A stretch of DNA of 64,000 nt from Candidatus Merdivicinus excrementipullorum (GTDB lineage Bacteria; Bacillota; Clostridia; Oscillospirales; Ruminococcaceae), in NCBI GenBank assembly GCA_018716725.1, contig DVJP01000010.1, forward strand, positions 22,429-86,428, given 5' to 3'. The notes beneath the pieces were generated by a model. The model worked only from the letters and a program-made list of their open reading frames with translations, was not told where the DNA came from and ran no database searches. Shown one piece after another: positions 52,400 to 61,264 of the stretch. The translations under genes and the position numbers were made by a program. The first letter of the stretch is position 1. Every line of letters begins with the position of its first letter.

Positions 52400-54142
52400 G
52401 TGGCAAACAGAACCATAAAGCAGTTTGTAATTTATTCCCGCAAATCCAAATTTACCGGAAAGGGCGAAAGTATCGAAAACCAGATTGAACTTTGCCGCCA
52501 GTACATAGCCGCCCATTTTGGCGCGGACGAAGCGAAGAGCGCCTTTGTGTATGAAGACGAGGGCTTTTCCGGCGGCACGCTGCAGCGCCCCCAATTCAAA
52601 AAAATGATGAGCGATTCGCAGAAAATGGAATTTGCCGCTATTGTAGTGTACCGCCTTGACCGTATCAGCCGCAATATCGGCGATTTCGCCAAACTGATTG
52701 AAGATTTGGGCAACCGGAAAATCGATTTTATTTCCATCCGGGAGCAGTTTGACACATCCTCCCCGATGGGGCGGGCTATGATGTACATTGCCTCCGTATT
52801 TTCCCAGCTTGAAAGGGAGACCATTGCGGAACGTATCCGGGACAATATGCACGAACTCTCCAAAACCGGCCGCTGGCTGGGCGGGACGACTCCCACCGGC
52901 TATGAATCAGAAAGCATTTCCAGTGTGACGGTGGACGGAAAAAAGCGCAGGGCGTGTATGCTGAAAATGATCCCCGAGGAAATCAGCCTGGTCAAGCTGA
53001 TTTTTGACAAGTTCCTGGAAACGGGTTCTCTCACAAAAACGGACCAATTCTTGCTGGCAGGGCAGTACCGCACCAAACGCGGCAAGCCTTTTACGCGCTT
53101 TGCTATCAAAGGGATTTTGTCAAATCCGGTTTATATGATTGCGGACGAGGAAGCGTACGGGTACCTTGTTGAAAACAGCGTGGACCTGTTTGCTGGAAAA
53201 GACATGTTTGACGGCAAGCATGGGGTTATGGCGTATAACCGGACTTTGCAGAAGCCGGGAAAGGCTCATCAGGAAAGGCCCCTGAATGAATGGATCGTAT
53301 CGGTGGGGAAGCATCAGGGGGTCATTCCCGGCGCGCAATGGGTGCAGGCTCAGAAAATCCTGGAGCGGAACAAGTCCAAAAGCTACCGGAAGCCCCGAAG
53401 CAATGCGGCGCTGCTGTCCGGCCTGCTTTACTGCGGGAAGTGCGGCGATTATATGCGCCCCAAACTGTCAAACCGCCTAACCGCGGCAGGAGAGCCGGTT
53501 TATACCTATCTCTGCACTTCGAAAGAACGCAGCCGCAGCCAGGTCTGCAATATGAAAAATGCAAGCGGCAATACGCTGGACGCTAAAGTAATTGACATAC
53601 TTAAAAGTTTCGGCAAAAACAGCGAAGATACGGCGCGCCAGATTACCCAGGCTAAGAAAAACATCAGCGGCCGCCGCGAGGGATATGACGCGGAAGCGGC
53701 AAGAGTAAGGGAACAGATTGCAGATAATGAAAGCCAGATTAAAGCGCTGGTACTTTCTTTAGGGAAAGCGGCTGGTACCCACGCTGAAAAATACATTATG
53801 GAACAGATTGACGGGCTTCATGAAAAAGGGCAGTCTTTGCAGAATCGATTAAAAGAACTGGATACAATTTTGCGGCGGCAAGACCTTACCGGTATTGAAT
53901 TTGATATGATCCGCCAGATGCTTTCCGCCATGGGGGAAAGCATGGAAGAATATACCGTCGAGCAGAAGCGCGCCGCTATCCGAGCATTTATCCGGAAAAT
54001 CGTGTGGGATGGGGAAAACGCACACATCTACCTGTTTCACAATGACAGCGATTATGAATTCCCAAATTCGCCTGCAAACGACAGTGGTTCCAACAAAATT
54101 TCGCCGCATACCGACGGGCCGTTGGGAGAGGATAGCAAATGA
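52400..54142 (+). CDS. spoIVCA: large serine recombinase, SpoIVCA-like
   Basis: This 580-residue protein starts at GTG 52400 (GGGGGGAAG upstream). It has a resolvase catalytic domain with nucleophile Ser13 in I-Y-S-R-K-S and R-L-D-R-I-S-R near 85, a recombinase domain (G-I-L-S-N-P-V-Y near 239), a zinc ribbon (Y-C-G-K-C near 352, later cysteines near 375-395), then a coiled coil. Its stop codon lies inside the AATGA at 54138-54142 at the beginning of the sigK 3' half, the layout of skin elements excised in the mother cell. A CATAGCAT box at 52369-52376 resembles a mother-cell -10 element, but no matching -35 is seen. Confidence 0.85.
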   Translation: MANRTIKQFVIYSRKSKFTGKGESIENQIELCRQYIAAHFGADEAKSAFVYEDEGFSGGTLQRPQFKKMMSDSQKMEFAAIVVYRLDRISRNIGDFAKLIEDLGNRKIDFISIREQFDTSSPMGRAMMYIASVFSQLERETIAERIRDNMHELSKTGRWLGGTTPTGYESESISSVTVDGKKRRACMLKMIPEEISLVKLIFDKFLETGSLTKTDQFLLAGQYRTKRGKPFTRFAIKGILSNPVYMIADEEAYGYLVENSVDLFAGKDMFDGKHGVMAYNRTLQKPGKAHQERPLNEWIVSVGKHQGVIPGAQWVQAQKILERNKSKSYRKPRSNAALLSGLLYCGKCGDYMRPKLSNRLTAAGEPVYTYLCTSKERSRSQVCNMKNASGNTLDAKVIDILKSFGKNSEDTARQITQAKKNISGRREGYDAEAARVREQIADNESQIKALVLSLGKAAGTHAEKYIMEQIDGLHEKGQSLQNRLKELDTILRRQDLTGIEFDMIRQMLSAMGESMEEYTVEQKRAAIRAFIRKIVWDGENAHIYLFHNDSDYEFPNSPANDSGSNKISPHTDGPLGEDSK

Positions 54143-54500
54143 AATCCTCATGTATTTCCGGGGCATTAAAAAAAGCTCCGGGGATGTTTCCATCAGCGAC
54201 CCGGTGGAATCCGACAAGGACGGCAACCCCCTGACGCTGATGGACCTGATGGCGGACGATATGAATGTGGCGGAGCTCATCGACCGGCGGAACGATTCGG
54301 AACAGCTGAAAAAAGCAATCCGCCAGTGCCTTTCTCCCCGAGAACAGACCATTATCTGCCTGCGGTACGGCATGACGGGAGGCCGTCCCCTGACCCAGCG
54401 GGAAATCGCAAAAAAACTTCAGATTTCACGTTCCTATGTGTCGCGTATAGAGAAAAAGGCCCTGGAGCTTTTACATGATGAATTATCAGAAATAATCTGA
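54129..54500 (+). CDS. sigK: 3' half of sporulation sigma factor sigK, interrupted gene
   Basis: From R-I-A-N-E-I-L-M-Y-F onward the frame matches the C-terminal half of SigK: D-V-S-I-S-D-P-V, L-S-P-R-E-Q-T-I-I near region 4 and the helix-turn-helix T-Q-R-E-I-A-K-K-L-Q-I-S-R-S-Y-V-S-R-I-E. Upstream codons in this frame belong to the recombinase DNA and show no sigma homology. The 5' half of sigK (regions 1-2) is not found anywhere in the window. SigK drives late mother-cell transcription in sporulation; the gene becomes whole only after excision of the intervening DNA. Confidence 0.85.
   Translation, partial: RIANEILMYFRGIKKSSGDVSISDPVESDKDGNPLTLMDLMADDMNVAELIDRRNDSEQLKKAIRQCLSPREQTIICLRYGMTGGRPLTQREIAKKLQISRSYVSRIEKKALELLHDELSEII
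54138..54142 (+). other. candidate att core of skin-type element (AATGA)
   Basis: AATGA sits where the recombinase ends and the SigK homology begins, within the Asn-Glu codons of A-N-E-I-L. A matching AATGA should end the missing sigK 5' half. The exact crossover cannot be fixed from one junction. Confidence 0.5.
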
Positions 54501-54651
54501 CTGTTCCGGGCAAATTTCAATTCACTTTAAAACTTCTCCTTCTTACTTAAGTATCTTACATGTCTATTATACAGCTGTCATGCGGTATCGAGTTGTATTT
54601 AGATATATGGTTTATCTAAATATTACATTGACTTGGACAGACAATGAAAAA

Positions 54652-54677
54652 GCACACCTGCTTCACAGCAGATGTGC
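54652..54677 (-). terminator. terminator of minus-strand gene at 54710
   Basis: GCACA-C-CTGCT and AGCAG-A-TGTGC (54652-54677) pair with one internal mismatch; the minus strand continues with TTTTTC. The 54501-54651 stretch has no gene. Confidence 0.75.
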
Positions 54678-54709
54678 AAAAATCATGGAAGAGTGCTCGT
54701 CATCCATGG

Positions 54710-55384
54710 CTAACTTTCCGAATCTTTCTGGATTTCCGTTATAATCAAACGGAGGCGCTCCTCAATCTTGGGAAATAGTTCCCCAATAGGGCAAAAGACC
54801 TCCGCCGGCGTTTCACAGGGGGTGAAATCCATGGACGGCTCAAAGGAATAATTTTCCCGGATGTGTTCGCAGACTAAATAATCGACGTACCGGTCTTTCA
54901 TGATTCGGCCCTGTAAATAGGGAGGAACCAGCACCCCGTCAATGCCAGCCAGTTTTCCGCACGCGTCCCGATAATCGCTGAAAAGTAAAAACAGCTTCCC
55001 GTCCGGAAAAAAGGCGTGTTTGCCGGGCTGCCCGTACACAACCGGGTGCGTCGTGTCTTTCGTCTGCCGGAGATACCGCCAGCAGTTTACAACCCGCCCG
55101 TGGGAACTGCATTCAACGTCAGCAATATTGCCGTCATGGCCTACCCAAACCCATACATGCTCCAAATCGTAAAGGTGCTGGATGTCGTAATCAAAATAAA
55201 CGGCATATTCTATGACAAAGAGGGCTGTTTCCGGATTTATGGAGAGGAGCCGGTCAAAGGACCGGCTCCTGCCGGTTTTTCGATGAACCTCATATCCGAT
55301 AATTTGAATGGGGAAGGGTTCCTTTTTATCAAAATAAAAATATGGCGCGTAGCGAACCGCCAGCTGATACTCATTATTTTCCAT
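54710..55384 (-). CDS. uncharacterised Vps62-like protein
   Basis: This 224-residue soluble protein starts Y-A-P-Y-F-Y-F-D and has D-L-E-H-V-W-V-W-V-G near 72 and V-E-C-S-S-H-G near 88. The E-H-V-W block and following His-Gly resemble proteins of the Vps62/NPP1-like group, which are of unknown biochemical role in bacteria. There is no signal peptide or membrane segment. Its start overlaps the AraC gene by 11 bases, so the two are co-expressed. Confidence 0.55.
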   Translation of the reverse strand: MENNEYQLAVRYAPYFYFDKKEPFPIQIIGYEVHRKTGRSRSFDRLLSINPETALFVIEYAVYFDYDIQHLYDLEHVWVWVGHDGNIADVECSSHGRVVNCWRYLRQTKDTTHPVVYGQPGKHAFFPDGKLFLLFSDYRDACGKLAGIDGVLVPPYLQGRIMKDRYVDYLVCEHIRENYSFEPSMDFTPCETPAEVFCPIGELFPKIEERLRLIITEIQKDSES

Positions 55385-56363
55385 TTTTTTGTTCCCTTCT
55401 GCCTGTATCCTTTCCGGACGGCTTAATAATAACTTTCCAGTCCCCCGGCGTGTTCAGCTCATTTTGTTCATTTTGACGCATCAGCGTAGCAAGGAAAGAA
55501 TGATAACTGAAAATCTCCAGGTTCTCGCTGCTGCTGCGGTACTCCGACGGCTTTTTTCCCACAACCCGTTTAAATTCCTTGGAAAAATAAAATTGATTGG
55601 TATAGCCCACCGCCTCCGAAATTTGCTGCACGGATTGACTGGATGTGCGCAGGAGCTTGCAGGCTTTTTCCAGGCGGTAATAAATCAGAAACTGCTTGGG
55701 CGTGATCTTCAGGATTTGGTGGAATACCGTACACAAATGCTTTCGGGAAATCCCTAATTTTTTTGCAACCTCGTCAATAGTAATCGGATTCATGTAGTTC
55801 TGTTCAATATATTCCGTGGCTGCAATGGCAAAATAATTTGCGGTATCCCGATACCCATAAAACTTTTGAGGCGGATTATTGTCCAAGAGGTAAGCAAAAA
55901 TGTCGTATAGCAGCGACATCATTTTGCAGTACCGGTTCGGCATCTTATGGGATTTCATGTAGAGCGCATTGAGTTTTTCCCCGACGGCGCCTTCAGCATC
56001 GTCAAAAACAGGCTGCGACGGCCAAATCGCCGCGCGCCCCAAATAATGATCCACCCGGAAGCCGGAAAACGTCACCCAGGTCAGATTCGCCGTTTCCCCG
56101 CCAACCGCCGTGAAAGTATAGCGGACGTCGGGAAAAATGAAGAACCCGCTGTTGGCGCGGATCTTGCTTGTGTACGAATCCGTTTTCAAATAACCGTCCC
56201 CGCTGTTTAGGTAAAAAAGCTGGTATACGCCGTCCTCCGTTGTGGTAAACTGGAAGCCGTTTTCTACGTCGCAGTTCCCGCACTGGAAAATATTAAACGT
56301 GATATTTAAGAAGGACCGGGACGAAATATGGACCGATACATTCTTAATCAGTTCGTCAGCCAT
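55374..56363 (-). CDS. AraC-family transcriptional regulator
   Basis: This 329-residue protein has an N-terminal cupin-like ligand domain (G-V-Y-Q-L-F-Y-L-N-S-G-D-G near 45) and a C-terminal AraC DNA-binding domain (I-D-E-V-A-K-K-L-G-I-S-R-K-H-L near 198, Y-T-N-Q-F-Y-F-S-K-E-F-K near 250). A C-terminal tail of about 60 residues follows the second helix-turn-helix, longer than usual. It probably regulates the peptide importer operon upstream of it in the transcript. Confidence 0.85.
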   Translation of the reverse strand: MADELIKNVSVHISSRSFLNITFNIFQCGNCDVENGFQFTTTEDGVYQLFYLNSGDGYLKTDSYTSKIRANSGFFIFPDVRYTFTAVGGETANLTWVTFSGFRVDHYLGRAAIWPSQPVFDDAEGAVGEKLNALYMKSHKMPNRYCKMMSLLYDIFAYLLDNNPPQKFYGYRDTANYFAIAATEYIEQNYMNPITIDEVAKKLGISRKHLCTVFHQILKITPKQFLIYYRLEKACKLLRTSSQSVQQISEAVGYTNQFYFSKEFKRVVGKKPSEYRSSSENLEIFSYHSFLATLMRQNEQNELNTPGDWKVIIKPSGKDTGRREQKNGK

Positions 56364-56364
56364 A

Positions 56365-56922
56365 TTATGCCTCTTCTTTCTGACGGGCCAGCCTTTCGGC
56401 TTTTATTTGCAGTTCCAAAGCGTCAACCAGCTTTGGTATTTCGTCGGGGGAGTGGGCGGTATACTCCGGGGTTTCTTCCGCGCGGAAAGGCGTCATGCGG
56501 TATCGCGGGCTGTACCCTGCCAAAATAGAATGAATCCCCATCCGGTTTGCCCCCAGAATATCCCGCTCCAGGTTATTGCCGATCATGACAATGCGGGCCT
56601 TGTCCCGGTCGGTCAAGCCCATCTGCTCCATAGCCGCCTGGAACATTCTCCGAGAGGGCTTTTCCTCGCCGACAGTTTCCGAAATGATCCAGGCGTCAAA
56701 ACAGTCCCGCAGGCCGTGCTGCTTATAAACGTTTTCAAAGGATTGATTCAAGCCGTCCGCCACCAAAGCAATCCGGTAACCGGAAGCCTTCATGCGCCGC
56801 AGCGCTTCCGCCGCTCCTGCAAATAAACCGGCTTTTTCCACAATTTGCCCGTCGGGACGTATTTCGGTGGATTCATCCACCAGGGTATCTCCGCTGTCAA
56901 TAAAAATAATCAGCTCTTTCAT
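56365..56922 (-). CDS. HAD-superfamily hydrolase
   Basis: This 185-residue protein opens with I-F-I-D-S-G-D-T-L near 5, the HAD nucleophile motif with Gly in place of the second Asp, as in D-x-G-N/D-T-L subgroups. It continues with V-A-D-G near 54, E-K-P-S-R-R near 86 and I-G-N-N-L-E-R-D near 114. It is likely a small-molecule phosphatase of unknown substrate. Its start overlaps oppF by ATGA. Confidence 0.75.
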   Translation of the reverse strand: MKELIIFIDSGDTLVDESTEIRPDGQIVEKAGLFAGAAEALRRMKASGYRIALVADGLNQSFENVYKQHGLRDCFDAWIISETVGEEKPSRRMFQAAMEQMGLTDRDKARIVMIGNNLERDILGANRMGIHSILAGYSPRYRMTPFRAEETPEYTAHSPDEIPKLVDALELQIKAERLARQKEEA

Positions 56923-57935
56923 GCACGTTCCTCATTTTCATCTAATCTGGCTACGCCGGAGAGACGCAGTTCTTCTGCCCGATGGCAGGCGGCAAAGTGT
57001 CCCGGCTCCAATTCCCGTAAAGGCGCCGGTTCCTTCCCGCACCGTTCCGTGCAGTATTTGCACCGGGTGTGGAAAAAACAGCCGGAGGGGGGATTTGCAG
57101 GGTTGGGGATTTCTCCTTCCAGCGGGATCCGGATGTTTTTGACGTCAGGGTCAGCCACCGGCACAGCGGAGAGCAGGGCCTCTGTGTAAGGGTGCAGGGG
57201 ATTGCGGAATAAGCTGTCCGTCTCGGCGTATTCCACCATCTGCCCCAAATACATGACGCCCACCTTGTCTGAAATATGTTCGACTACCGATAAGTCATGG
57301 CTGATAAAAAGGTAGGTCAGGTTCATGTCCCTCTGCAAATCCTTCAGCAGGTTGACCACCTGGGCCTGTACCGAGACATCCAGCGCGGAAACCGCCTCGT
57401 CGCAGATAATCACCCGGGGATACAGCACCAGCGCCCGGGCAATCCCAATGCGCTGCCGCTGGCCCCCGGAAAAAGCGTGGGGATACCGTTTTAAGTAACT
57501 GGGGTTCAGCCCGACCTTTTGCGCCATTTCTTTGACCCGGTTTTCCATTTCCTCCCGGGGCATTTTGGGGAAGTTCGCCTTCAGCGGCTCTGAAATAATA
57601 TCGTAAACCGCCATGCGGGGGTCCAGGGAAGAAAACGGGTCCTGGAAAACCATCTGGATTTCCTTGCGGAGCTTCCTCATGGTTTTTTTATCCAGGGAAG
57701 CCAGGTCGTACTCGTTTCCGTCTTCGGCGCGGTAAAGCATTTTTCCGGCGGAAGCCGGGTGGGCGCAGACGATGCACCGCCCTAAGGTTGTCTTCCCGCA
57801 GCCGGATTCCCCGACAATCCCGACGGTTTCGCCCTGCTTTACGGAAAAGCTCACATTGTTGACAGCTTTGATTTCTGTTTTTTTGGAACGGAAAACCTTG
57901 CTTAACCCTTCGACCTTTAAAATATTCTCAGACAT
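56919..57935 (-). CDS. oppF: oligopeptide ABC importer ATPase (OppF)
   Basis: This 338-residue protein has Walker A G-E-S-G-C-G-K-T-T near 40, signature F-S-G-G-Q-R-Q-R near 156, Walker B I-I-C-D-E near 175 and a C-terminal substrate-transport extension with clustered Cys (C-F-F-H-T-R-C-K-Y-C). It energises the importer together with OppD, whose gene it overlaps by eight bases. Confidence 0.9.
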   Translation of the reverse strand: MSENILKVEGLSKVFRSKKTEIKAVNNVSFSVKQGETVGIVGESGCGKTTLGRCIVCAHPASAGKMLYRAEDGNEYDLASLDKKTMRKLRKEIQMVFQDPFSSLDPRMAVYDIISEPLKANFPKMPREEMENRVKEMAQKVGLNPSYLKRYPHAFSGGQRQRIGIARALVLYPRVIICDEAVSALDVSVQAQVVNLLKDLQRDMNLTYLFISHDLSVVEHISDKVGVMYLGQMVEYAETDSLFRNPLHPYTEALLSAVPVADPDVKNIRIPLEGEIPNPANPPSGCFFHTRCKYCTERCGKEPAPLRELEPGHFAACHRAEELRLSGVARLDENEERA

Positions 57936-58950
57936 TCGGGCATCCCTCCTTTTCTTCCGCGCACCAGCATGCGGCCCAATGGTTCGGCAGCACTTCCCGC
58001 ATAACCGGGTCGGTCCCGCCGCATACGCCTTCCCGCCGGCTGCACCGGTCGTAAAATCCGCACCGGTCCGGCAGGTTCATGGCCACCGGGACCGTCCCCT
58101 CAATGGAGAAGAGCCGGCCCCCTCCGCTGCCAATCTTGTGGACGGAACCCATCAGCCCGCGCGTATAGGGGTGCAGCGGGTTTTTAAAGATCTCCTGGAC
58201 GCTGGCGTATTCTACGATTTTTCCCAAATACATCACCGCAACCCAATCGCACATCTGGGCTACCGTTCCCAAATCGTGGGTAATATAAAGAATGGACATG
58301 CCGTAGTCCTTTTTCAGCTGGTTCATGAGTTCCAAAATCTGGGCCTGGATCGTCACATCCAGGGCTGTCGTAGGCTCGTCGGCAATCAGCAGCCGGGGAT
58401 TGCACACCAGCGCCATGGCAATCAGGGAGCGCTGGAGCATCCCCCCGGAAAACTCGTGGGGATATTGGTCAAAACGTTTTTCCGGATTGGAAATGCCAAC
58501 CTTTTTCATGGTGTCGATTACCAGTTCCCGGGCTTCCTGTTTGTTTTTCCCTGTGTGAATGCGCACTGCTTCCGCAATCTGACTGCCAACGGTAAAAAGC
58601 GGCGAAAAGGAGGTCATAGGCTCCTGAAAGATCATGGAAATATCCTTGCCGCGGATTTTGCGGATTTCTGCGCCGTTATGCTTCAGCTTCAGCAGGTCCT
58701 GGGAATGGCCGTCTATTGAGAAAGTGATGGTTCCTTCCGTTTTGCAGTTGGCGGTGTTGATGCCTAAAATTGCTTTGCTGGTCAGGCTTTTCCCGCAGCC
58801 GGATTCCCCCACAAGACCCATAGTTTCGCCTTCCCGGATTTGAAAGCTGACGCCGCGCACCGGCGTTAAGACCCCTTCCTCCATCCGGATGCTGATTTTT
58901 AGGTTTTCAACCGAAAGGATTGCCTGTTTTTGTTCTTCCATTGTGTACAC
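57928..58950 (-). CDS. oppD: oligopeptide ABC importer ATPase (OppD)
   Basis: This 340-residue protein has Walker A G-E-S-G-C-G-K-S near 55, signature F-S-G-G-M-L-Q-R near 168, Walker B L-L-I-A-D-E near 187 and the C-terminal Cys-rich extension (D-R-C-G-F-Y-D-R-C) of the OppD/DppD group. It is the partner of OppF. Confidence 0.9.
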   Translation of the reverse strand: MYTMEEQKQAILSVENLKISIRMEEGVLTPVRGVSFQIREGETMGLVGESGCGKSLTSKAILGINTANCKTEGTITFSIDGHSQDLLKLKHNGAEIRKIRGKDISMIFQEPMTSFSPLFTVGSQIAEAVRIHTGKNKQEARELVIDTMKKVGISNPEKRFDQYPHEFSGGMLQRSLIAMALVCNPRLLIADEPTTALDVTIQAQILELMNQLKKDYGMSILYITHDLGTVAQMCDWVAVMYLGKIVEYASVQEIFKNPLHPYTRGLMGSVHKIGSGGGRLFSIEGTVPVAMNLPDRCGFYDRCSRREGVCGGTDPVMREVLPNHWAACWCAEEKEGCPNV

Positions 58951-58955
58951 CTCGT

Positions 58956-60164
58956 TTATTTATAAGGGTCAGCGGCATCCCGGAGCCCGTCTCCCAAGAA
59001 GTTGAACGCCAATATGGATATGGCGACAAAGATGAGCGGGATCAATTTCCAGGGACAGTTTGCGATATTGCTGACATTTTGGCATTCCTGGAGGAGAACC
59101 CCCCAGCTGGTGGCAGGCGCCCGCATACCGAGGCCCAGAAAGCTCATGGAAGTTTCGCCCAGGATCATATTGGGGATTCCCAAGGTCAGGTTGACGATTA
59201 AGTAGCTCATAAAGCCCGGCACCAGGTGCTTGATAATGATTTTCATATCGCTGACGCCGGCCAGCCTCGCCGCCGTTACGTAATCTTCTTTTTTCAGGGC
59301 CAGGAACTGGCTGCGGACGGTACGGGACAAACCGGTCCAGCCCATCAGCGACATAATCAGGGTAATCCAAATATACACCTGGACTACCGGGATGCCGGCC
59401 GGGATAGCGGCGGACAGCGCCATCCACAACGGGAGGGTGGGGAAGGAGGACAGTACCTCCACGATCCGCTGGATCACAGTGTCGATCCACCCGCCGTAAT
59501 ATCCCGAGATTCCGCCGATAATCAGGGCAAGGACAAAGGAGATCAAGGTTCCCAGCAGCGGCACCGTCAGGGAAACCTGGCTGCCGATGATGATGCGGGA
59601 AAAAAGGTCCCGGCCCAGCTGATCCGCCCCGAAAGGCATAAACTGAAGCGGTTCCTGCCCCTCAGGGAGGTTCGTGTTGTCGACCCCGTAAAGATGCAGG
59701 TCGCTTTCAAAAACGCCGAACAGCTTGTAAGGGATTCCATGGACAAAAAACTTCAGCGGATAAGGCTGGGAGGTGTCTTCCACAAAGACCTTGTTGCGCA
59801 TCTCGTCCCGTTCCACATCATAACGGTAAATAAATGGGCCGATAAATTCCCCGTCGTGTACAAAATGGAGCTGTGTCGGCGGCATATTGGAAGCGGACGA
59901 TGAGTAATCCTCCAACCCCTGCGGCGCAATAAAAGGCGCGAAGGCGGCGCCCAGGTAAAGGACAATCAAAACCACCGCGCTGGCCATGGCCAGCTTGTGT
60001 TTCAGCAGCTTCCGCCACATAAGCTGCCATTGGGATGCGGTATAGTATTTTTCCTGTTTTCGGCGGGCTTTTTCCTCCTTTTTCTGTTTGCGGGAGGAAA
60101 CAGCCTGGGGGACCCCGCCCCCTTCCGTCAGGTTCCTTTTGGATTCAGCACTCGGTTTCATCAC
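58956..60164 (-). CDS. oppC: oligopeptide ABC importer permease (OppC), with long extracytoplasmic insert
   Basis: This 402-residue protein is about 100 longer than typical OppC. A basic N-terminal tail precedes the first helix (near 60), then an insert of about 110 residues (P-P-T-Q-L-H-F-V near 98 to D-L-H-L-Y-G) lies outside before the conserved G-A-D-Q-L-G-R-D-L-F-S-R near 190. The remaining five helices and E-T-S-M-S-F-L-G-L-G-M-R near 350 are standard. The start overlaps the oppB stop. Confidence 0.9.
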   Translation of the reverse strand: MMKPSAESKRNLTEGGGVPQAVSSRKQKKEEKARRKQEKYYTASQWQLMWRKLLKHKLAMASAVVLIVLYLGAAFAPFIAPQGLEDYSSSASNMPPTQLHFVHDGEFIGPFIYRYDVERDEMRNKVFVEDTSQPYPLKFFVHGIPYKLFGVFESDLHLYGVDNTNLPEGQEPLQFMPFGADQLGRDLFSRIIIGSQVSLTVPLLGTLISFVLALIIGGISGYYGGWIDTVIQRIVEVLSSFPTLPLWMALSAAIPAGIPVVQVYIWITLIMSLMGWTGLSRTVRSQFLALKKEDYVTAARLAGVSDMKIIIKHLVPGFMSYLIVNLTLGIPNMILGETSMSFLGLGMRAPATSWGVLLQECQNVSNIANCPWKLIPLIFVAISILAFNFLGDGLRDAADPYK

Positions 60165-61153
60165 TTTGTCTCCTCTATATACTGGATTCTCGGGTCAAGT
60201 ACGGCCAGCAGCAGGTCGGACAGCAGGGTGCCCAAAACTACCAGCACGGCGGAAATCAGCAGGATCCCGCCGGACAAATAAACGTCCTGGGTTTTCAGCG
60301 CCTGGAGCAGGATCGGGCCAAGGGTGGGCAGCAGCAGTACGATCGCCGTAATGGTACTGCCGTTGAAAATACCTGCGATGATCCCGCCCAAGCCGCTGAC
60401 AGTAGGATTTAAGATGGCCCGCAGCTCATATTTCCAAGTGAGCGCCGCTTCTTTTACGCCTTTGGCGCGGGTGCAGAGGACATAAGGCCGCGTCTGTTCA
60501 TCCAGCATCAGCGCCCGGGTGCTGCGGATACTGCTGCAGGTGCCGCCCAAGCCAATGACGATAATGGGGATAATCAGGCGCTTTAAGAAATCTAAGAAGG
60601 AGGCAAAGTCCACAATGCCGCCCTCCGGGAACAATCCCATGACAGCTGTCCCGGTCAGTTGGTAGGAAATGTACATCAGCAGAATGGCGAATAGGAAGTG
60701 GGGAATCGCCATCCCGATAAATCCGATAAAGGACAGGGCGTAGTCCCCCACAGAATACTGATGCTTTGCGGCATAGATCCCAATGGGGATGGACACCACG
60801 TACTGAACGATCAGAGTCAAAACAGACAGGAGCATGGTGGGGCCCAGGTATTCCAAAATAATTGTCAATACATTTTGGTCGAAGTTAAAGGAAGTGCCCC
60901 AGTCTCCGGTCAAGATTCCGCCAAGCCAGCCGAAATACTGAATCAGGAACGGCTGGTCCACCCCATAAAGCTGGCGCAGGCTGTCAATTTCGCTTTGCGA
61001 TACCTTTTCGCCTTCTGCAATCATGTTGGTCACCAGGGTGTCCACGAAATCCCCGGGCGGCAGCTGGATTACAAAAAATACCACAAAGGAAATCATGAAT
61101 AGGGTGATGACGGCTAGCAGCAGCCGTTTCCCAATGAATTTTGCCTTATCCAT
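60161..61153 (-). CDS. oppB: oligopeptide ABC importer permease (OppB)
   Basis: This 330-residue permease has the N-terminal helix typical of OppB (R-L-L-L-A-V-I-T-L-F), P-G-D-F near 34, G-D-W-G-T-S near 85 and the loop R-T-R-A/S-T-R-A-L near 210, followed by A-K-G-V near 230. It pairs with OppC. Confidence 0.9.
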   Translation of the reverse strand: MDKAKFIGKRLLLAVITLFMISFVVFFVIQLPPGDFVDTLVTNMIAEGEKVSQSEIDSLRQLYGVDQPFLIQYFGWLGGILTGDWGTSFNFDQNVLTIILEYLGPTMLLSVLTLIVQYVVSIPIGIYAAKHQYSVGDYALSFIGFIGMAIPHFLFAILLMYISYQLTGTAVMGLFPEGGIVDFASFLDFLKRLIIPIIVIGLGGTCSSIRSTRALMLDEQTRPYVLCTRAKGVKEAALTWKYELRAILNPTVSGLGGIIAGIFNGSTITAIVLLLPTLGPILLQALKTQDVYLSGGILLISAVLVVLGTLLSDLLLAVLDPRIQYIEETK

Positions 61154-61264
61154 AAAATCCGAAACCCTTCTTTCTATCCAAATACAGAAGGCGGCGAATT
61201 ACACGGCCAAGCGCCGCGCAATCCACCGCCTTTTTCCAAATATTCTTGTTGGCGGCAGCTGTTT

